DNA of 8,990 nucleotides. Source: Bacteroidota bacterium. Lineage in GTDB: Bacteria > Bacteroidota > Bacteroidia > Flavobacteriales > Flavobacteriaceae. Both the position numbers and the translations under genes were made by a program. Within the stretch, counting starts at the first letter, position 1. Each line of letters begins with the position of its first letter. Below are positions 5,825 to 8,990 of the stretch, piece after piece. The notes beneath the pieces are model-generated. The model worked only from the letters and a program-made list of their open reading frames with translations. It was not told where the DNA came from and searched no databases. The stretch is from positions 1 through 8,990 of the forward strand of contig JAEYZX010000057.1 of the NCBI GenBank assembly GCA_023427845.1, in the 5' to 3' direction.

Positions 5825-8800
5825 ATGCAAAAAAATTACAAGTTCCTTATTGCCGCATTTCTATGTTTCTTTGTTTTTTGTCCGCAAACCGCAACAGCCC
5901 AACTTCCGCCATTTACATTAACTGTAACGCCACACCACGAACAGTGTCCGGCGAATGGCAGTTTGGAATTTACGGTTTCTGATACCCAGCCGGGGTCATC
6001 AGTTTTGTATAATGTATACAAGCTCCCGAATCTTACCACTCCAATCGCAACTCTCGCAGCCAATACTTTGGGCGGATTAACTGCAGGTGACTATCGCGTC
6101 ATCGCAACACAAACCCTGGCAGGCGAGACAAGTACGCAGCAACAGGACGCGACCATTCTTTTCACGCATGTGGATATCGCCTTTGGTTTTCAACTGCTTT
6201 CTTGTGGAGGCAACAGTACGCTTACAATCAATGTGATGCAGGGTACTGGCGTATTATATGAGATTTTGGCAGGTCCGGTTACCTTCCCGCCTCAGGCATC
6301 AAATGTATTTACCGGATTGCCTGATGGATCCTATCAAATCAGGGTTTACGATATTTGTGGTGCTGCATATTCGTCGCCTTACATTCTTACTTCAACACCT
6401 GGGAATTTCACAATTGCTCCAGGTATTATTCCGACAGGACCGCTGCCATCGTGTAATACTGTCGGAGTTGCGAATGCTATTTCCGCACTTCCGGGGAATA
6501 CAATAAAATATCCGCTTTCGCTGCAATACACGGTCTATCCGCCAACGGGACCTCCGGTGGTTATTAATACACAAATCAATGTGGGCTCGCCCTTAAACGT
6601 AACAGCGCAGACACCGATTCCATTTTTTCATGGCCAGGAATACCAATATGACCTTGATGTGACCGATGCGTGCGGAAATGTTTTTTCTTTAACCAATATC
6701 ATACAGGAATCCATATCGGTTACAGTATCCGAATCGCCAAACGAATGTTTTTTTGCGTTGGTAGTTGTGCCATCGATTTATGTTGGTCCTTATGAGATTA
6801 CCTTTTTATCTGCGCCGGACGGATTTGACCCCAGCCTTTTCAATGGCGATCATCCCGGTCCTTTTATGACCCCTGCGTCTTATTACAGCGATTCTGTTCC
6901 GGTGCCATCAGGTGAGTATACGGTCAGCATTACAGACTCGTGTGGAAATACTGCCATCGTGACAACCGAATACGATCCTGAATATGAAGTGCTGCCATTG
7001 AGCTTTTCAACAGTTCCCGGTTGTGAAATCGGTTTCGGTTCAGTCAACGCATCAAGTGGCAACGGCGATTTAGTTTCGGTGACCATTACCGATGCTCCTG
7101 ATGCTTTTACGGCTGAACTTCCGTATGATGTGAGTTTCCACATTTCGGCAGGTAGTTTTTTCATGAATTCGTTTCCTGCGGGAACATATGAATTTCATTC
7201 TGTCGACGAATGCGGTAATGTTCGTGATACCGAAATCACAATCCCGGGATATCAATTCAATTTTTCCGCTGAAGTCACTGAAGCGTGCAGCACGTTCGAT
7301 TTGATGATTCACTTTGCGAGTAATGTAAGTACCCTACGACAATATTTCCTTCAAAAGTACGATCCCGTGAGCGATACGTGGGGTCATCCGGGAACGGGAT
7401 TTGTTGGAGGTGCGGTTCCGAACGGCGATAGTGCGATACCGTTGTTGAACAACATTATGAATCCGAATATTCCGTATCAAGGTACTTTTCGCGTGATGCT
7501 TGTGTTCGATTCTTTGGGCAATGGGACGGCTATTCCGGTAAAATGTGTTCAAGAATTGTATACGTTCGAGTTCAACAGCACGCTTTCAATTGATTCGATA
7601 GCTTCTTTCTCATGTAACCCTACCACCTATGATGTCGTAGTCAACGCTACCGGCACAGCACCGTTGCTCTATCGCATAACCTCTAAAGACGGAGTGCCGT
7701 TCGTAGTAGAAAACGGAACTTCCAATATATTTACCGGGCTCGAGCCTGCTGTTTATGTATTTGAAGTCGAAGATCCATGCGGAAATTTGACGAACCGCGC
7801 TTACGACACCACAGAGCCATTTACCTATGTGGTTTCCGCTACAGGTTTTTGCGACGGACAGCTCGGTGCTCTTTCAGTACCGGCATTTTCGTTCCTGAAT
7901 TATGAATGGTGGCACGAGAGCGATCCAACATCAATACTGAGCACATCGCCCGTTTTGGAATTTGATCCGCTTGACGTAAGCACTGATCTGGGCACCTATC
8001 ACGTTCGGATATTTGCTGACGGAAATACGCCATCGTGTATCGATTTTACAATCAGTTATACAATAACTTCGGAAGGGACACTTCCGGATGCAGGTGAAGA
8101 TGTTACAACAGTATTTTGCCAAAACCCGGGGACGGTTGAATTGTTCAGTCTTTTGGATGATGCCACCGATACCTCAGGGCAATGGCAGGACATGACTACA
8201 GGTACTATTCTTGGCAGCACAGTTTGGAATGCCGCGGCATTTACAAGTGGGACTTTTGCTTTCGAATATACAGTCAACGGCTGGTGCGGGAATACCGATA
8301 CTGCCACAATAGAAATCGTGCTAAGTGCCGTGCCGGTTGCTCCCGTTGCTTCGGCAGATGCGGTTGCTTGCAGCAATGCGGAATTTCAGCTATATGCTGA
8401 TGGTGCCATCACTTACCAATACCAGTGGACAGGCCCGAACGGATTTACGTCAACCGAGCAAAATCCGGTTATTGATAACCTGACTGCTGATCACAGCGGA
8501 ACCTACTCGGTCATTGCGATTTCAAATGGATGCGAATCTGAACCTTCGTCGGTTGAGGTGCTCGTGGGCAGCGTTGTACCATTTACGGTATCAGGCGGAT
8601 GTGAGGATAACGAATACGTGCTTACGGCAACTCCTTCCGATGCGCCATTTAGTGACGGCACCGTTTTTTCGTGGACGGGTCCTGACGGATTCAATTCGAC
8701 CCAAAACCCTGTAACGATCAGCGGCCAGCCTTCCGGAATCTATACCTTCACCGCAACCTCGGCCGACGGATGCATATCTTCCCAAAATTTGTCGGTAGGC

Positions 8801-8990
8801 GGTACTGCGTGTTCAATTCCGAATGGAATATCCCCTAATGGAGATGGAGCTAATGACACGTTTGATCTATCGGGTCTGCATATTACCGAATTGAAAATAT
8901 TAAACCGCTACGGAATGGTGGTGTATGAAAAACTCAATTATTTAGATGAGTGGGACGGCCGGGATTACAATGGAAATGAACTTCCGACCG
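5825..8990 (+). CDS. Large secreted modular protein with T9SS type B sorting domain (runs past the right edge)
   Basis: The frame from the ATG at 5825 stays open for 1055 codons to the window end. Residues 1-26 form a signal peptide: a short KNYK positive region, the hydrophobic core FLIAAFLCFFVF, and a probable cut after ATAQ. Residues 27 to about 750 are beta-rich modules, several ending in an aromatic or Val-rich strand followed by D-x-C-G-N (Asp at 176, 281, 371, 461, 650; a Cys-less DSLGN at 562). Residues 755-832 form another CGN-containing domain. Residues 834-914 and 916-993 are two Ig-like domains with a shared WTGPxGF core. From residue 998, IPNGISPNGDGANDTF begins the gliding-motility C-terminal (CHU_C-like, T9SS type B) domain. 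The protein is therefore exported by Sec, then by T9SS, to the surface or medium. It is probably an adhesin or matrix component, but no ligand or enzyme motif is recognised. It lies 97 bases after manC. Confidence 0.92.
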   Translation, partial: MQKNYKFLIAAFLCFFVFCPQTATAQLPPFTLTVTPHHEQCPANGSLEFTVSDTQPGSSVLYNVYKLPNLTTPIATLAANTLGGLTAGDYRVIATQTLAGETSTQQQDATILFTHVDIAFGFQLLSCGGNSTLTINVMQGTGVLYEILAGPVTFPPQASNVFTGLPDGSYQIRVYDICGAAYSSPYILTSTPGNFTIAPGIIPTGPLPSCNTVGVANAISALPGNTIKYPLSLQYTVYPPTGPPVVINTQINVGSPLNVTAQTPIPFFHGQEYQYDLDVTDACGNVFSLTNIIQESISVTVSESPNECFFALVVVPSIYVGPYEITFLSAPDGFDPSLFNGDHPGPFMTPASYYSDSVPVPSGEYTVSITDSCGNTAIVTTEYDPEYEVLPLSFSTVPGCEIGFGSVNASSGNGDLVSVTITDAPDAFTAELPYDVSFHISAGSFFMNSFPAGTYEFHSVDECGNVRDTEITIPGYQFNFSAEVTEACSTFDLMIHFASNVSTLRQYFLQKYDPVSDTWGHPGTGFVGGAVPNGDSAIPLLNNIMNPNIPYQGTFRVMLVFDSLGNGTAIPVKCVQELYTFEFNSTLSIDSIASFSCNPTTYDVVVNATGTAPLLYRITSKDGVPFVVENGTSNIFTGLEPAVYVFEVEDPCGNLTNRAYDTTEPFTYVVSATGFCDGQLGALSVPAFSFLNYEWWHESDPTSILSTSPVLEFDPLDVSTDLGTYHVRIFADGNTPSCIDFTISYTITSEGTLPDAGEDVTTVFCQNPGTVELFSLLDDATDTSGQWQDMTTGTILGSTVWNAAAFTSGTFAFEYTVNGWCGNTDTATIEIVLSAVPVAPVASADAVACSNAEFQLYADGAITYQYQWTGPNGFTSTEQNPVIDNLTADHSGTYSVIAISNGCESEPSSVEVLVGSVVPFTVSGGCEDNEYVLTATPSDAPFSDGTVFSWTGPDGFNSTQNPVTISGQPSGIYTFTATSADGCISSQNLSVGGTACSIPNGISPNGDGANDTFDLSGLHITELKILNRYGMVVYEKLNYLDEWDGRDYNGNELPT
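6350..7786 (+). repeat. Diverged protein-level repeat modules with DxCGN ends
   Basis: Within the large surface protein, motif Asp positions 176, 281, 371, 461, 562 and 650 give spacings of 105, 90, 90, 101 and 88 residues. This implies a module of about 90-105 residues repeated at least six times. An upstream cysteine opens most modules (127, 210, 308, 400, 488, 597) and would pair naturally with the motif cysteine. The DNA copies are too diverged to be called a nucleotide repeat. Confidence 0.6.
8324..8803 (+). repeat. Tandem pair of Ig-like domains
   Basis: Residues 834-914 and 916-993 of the surface protein align around WTGPNGFTSTEQNPV and WTGPDGFNSTQNPV. The tryptophan codons are at 8426 and 8672, exactly 82 residues apart. 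Each ends in a SGxY strand followed by a conserved GC cysteine turn (NGCESEP, DGCISSQ). They are typical stalk or spacer domains ahead of a T9SS sorting signal. Confidence 0.75.
8816..8990 (+). other. T9SS type B (gliding-motility C-terminal) sorting domain, truncated by the window end
   Basis: Starting at residue 998 the sequence has the family hallmarks: IPNGISPNGDGANDTF, the LKILNRYG strand, the VVYEKLNY segment, and WDGRDYNGNELP. Only the final stretch is missing, usually a G-T-Y-Y-Y-V strand and the end of the protein. In Bacteroidota this domain targets proteins to the type IX secretion machine. Confidence 0.93.

Noticed and set aside
5836..8785. Many short frames on both strands inside the large surface-protein gene
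   Set aside because: The plus-strand frame from 5825 is continuous for 1055 codons with a signal peptide, repeat modules and a T9SS domain. The others are shadow frames.
1..8990. CRISPR array, insertion sequence, phage, toxin-antitoxin or defence system
   Set aside because: No regularly spaced identical repeats, terminal inverted repeats with transposase, integrase, or recognised defence proteins were seen. The identifiable genes are housekeeping or surface functions.

Overview
The window looks like chromosomal DNA from a member of the Bacteroidota, most likely Flavobacteriaceae. Four things support this: a large secreted protein ending in a gliding-motility/type IX secretion (T9SS) type B sorting domain; starts preceded by A/T-rich leaders instead of Shine-Dalgarno sequences; promoter-like elements of the Bacteroidota form (TTTG about 20 bases from TAnnTTTG); and the gene set itself, with an amino-acid dehydrogenase, anmK and an acyl-CoA dehydrogenase next to each other. 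No transposase, integrase, tRNA, rRNA or CRISPR array is visible.

Left part, minus strand (1-2012): a Glu/Leu/Phe/Val dehydrogenase that runs off the left edge, then anmK (anhydro-N-acetylmuramic acid kinase). They are separated by 208 bases that hold a promoter-like element and one copy of an 18-base motif seen again at 3311-3328. A 95-base divergent promoter region (2013-2107) separates anmK from the plus-strand genes.

Middle, plus strand (2108-5727): an acyl-CoA dehydrogenase, then, after a hairpin-rich gap, a tight three-gene run with 14-15 base spacers: a short-chain dehydrogenase, a SprT-like zinc metalloprotease and a mannose-1-phosphate guanylyltransferase. The dehydrogenases at both ends fit amino-acid or branched-chain catabolism. 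AnmK fits cell-wall recycling. The guanylyltransferase makes GDP-mannose for surface glycans.

Right part (5825 to the right edge): one uninterrupted reading frame of 1055 codons, still open at the window end. It encodes a signal peptide, a series of cysteine-containing beta modules carrying a DxCGN motif, two tandem Ig-like domains and the first two thirds of a T9SS type B sorting domain. It is a secreted or surface-attached adhesin-like protein and the least conventional item here. A 7-bp inverted repeat (11-base loop) lies six bases before its start codon.

Most of the window is ordinary conserved flavobacterial sequence. I found no convincing new multi-gene system. The items most worth a second look are the modular architecture of the large surface protein, the inverted repeat in front of it, the repeated 18-base intergenic motif, and the possibly leaderless anmK promoter.
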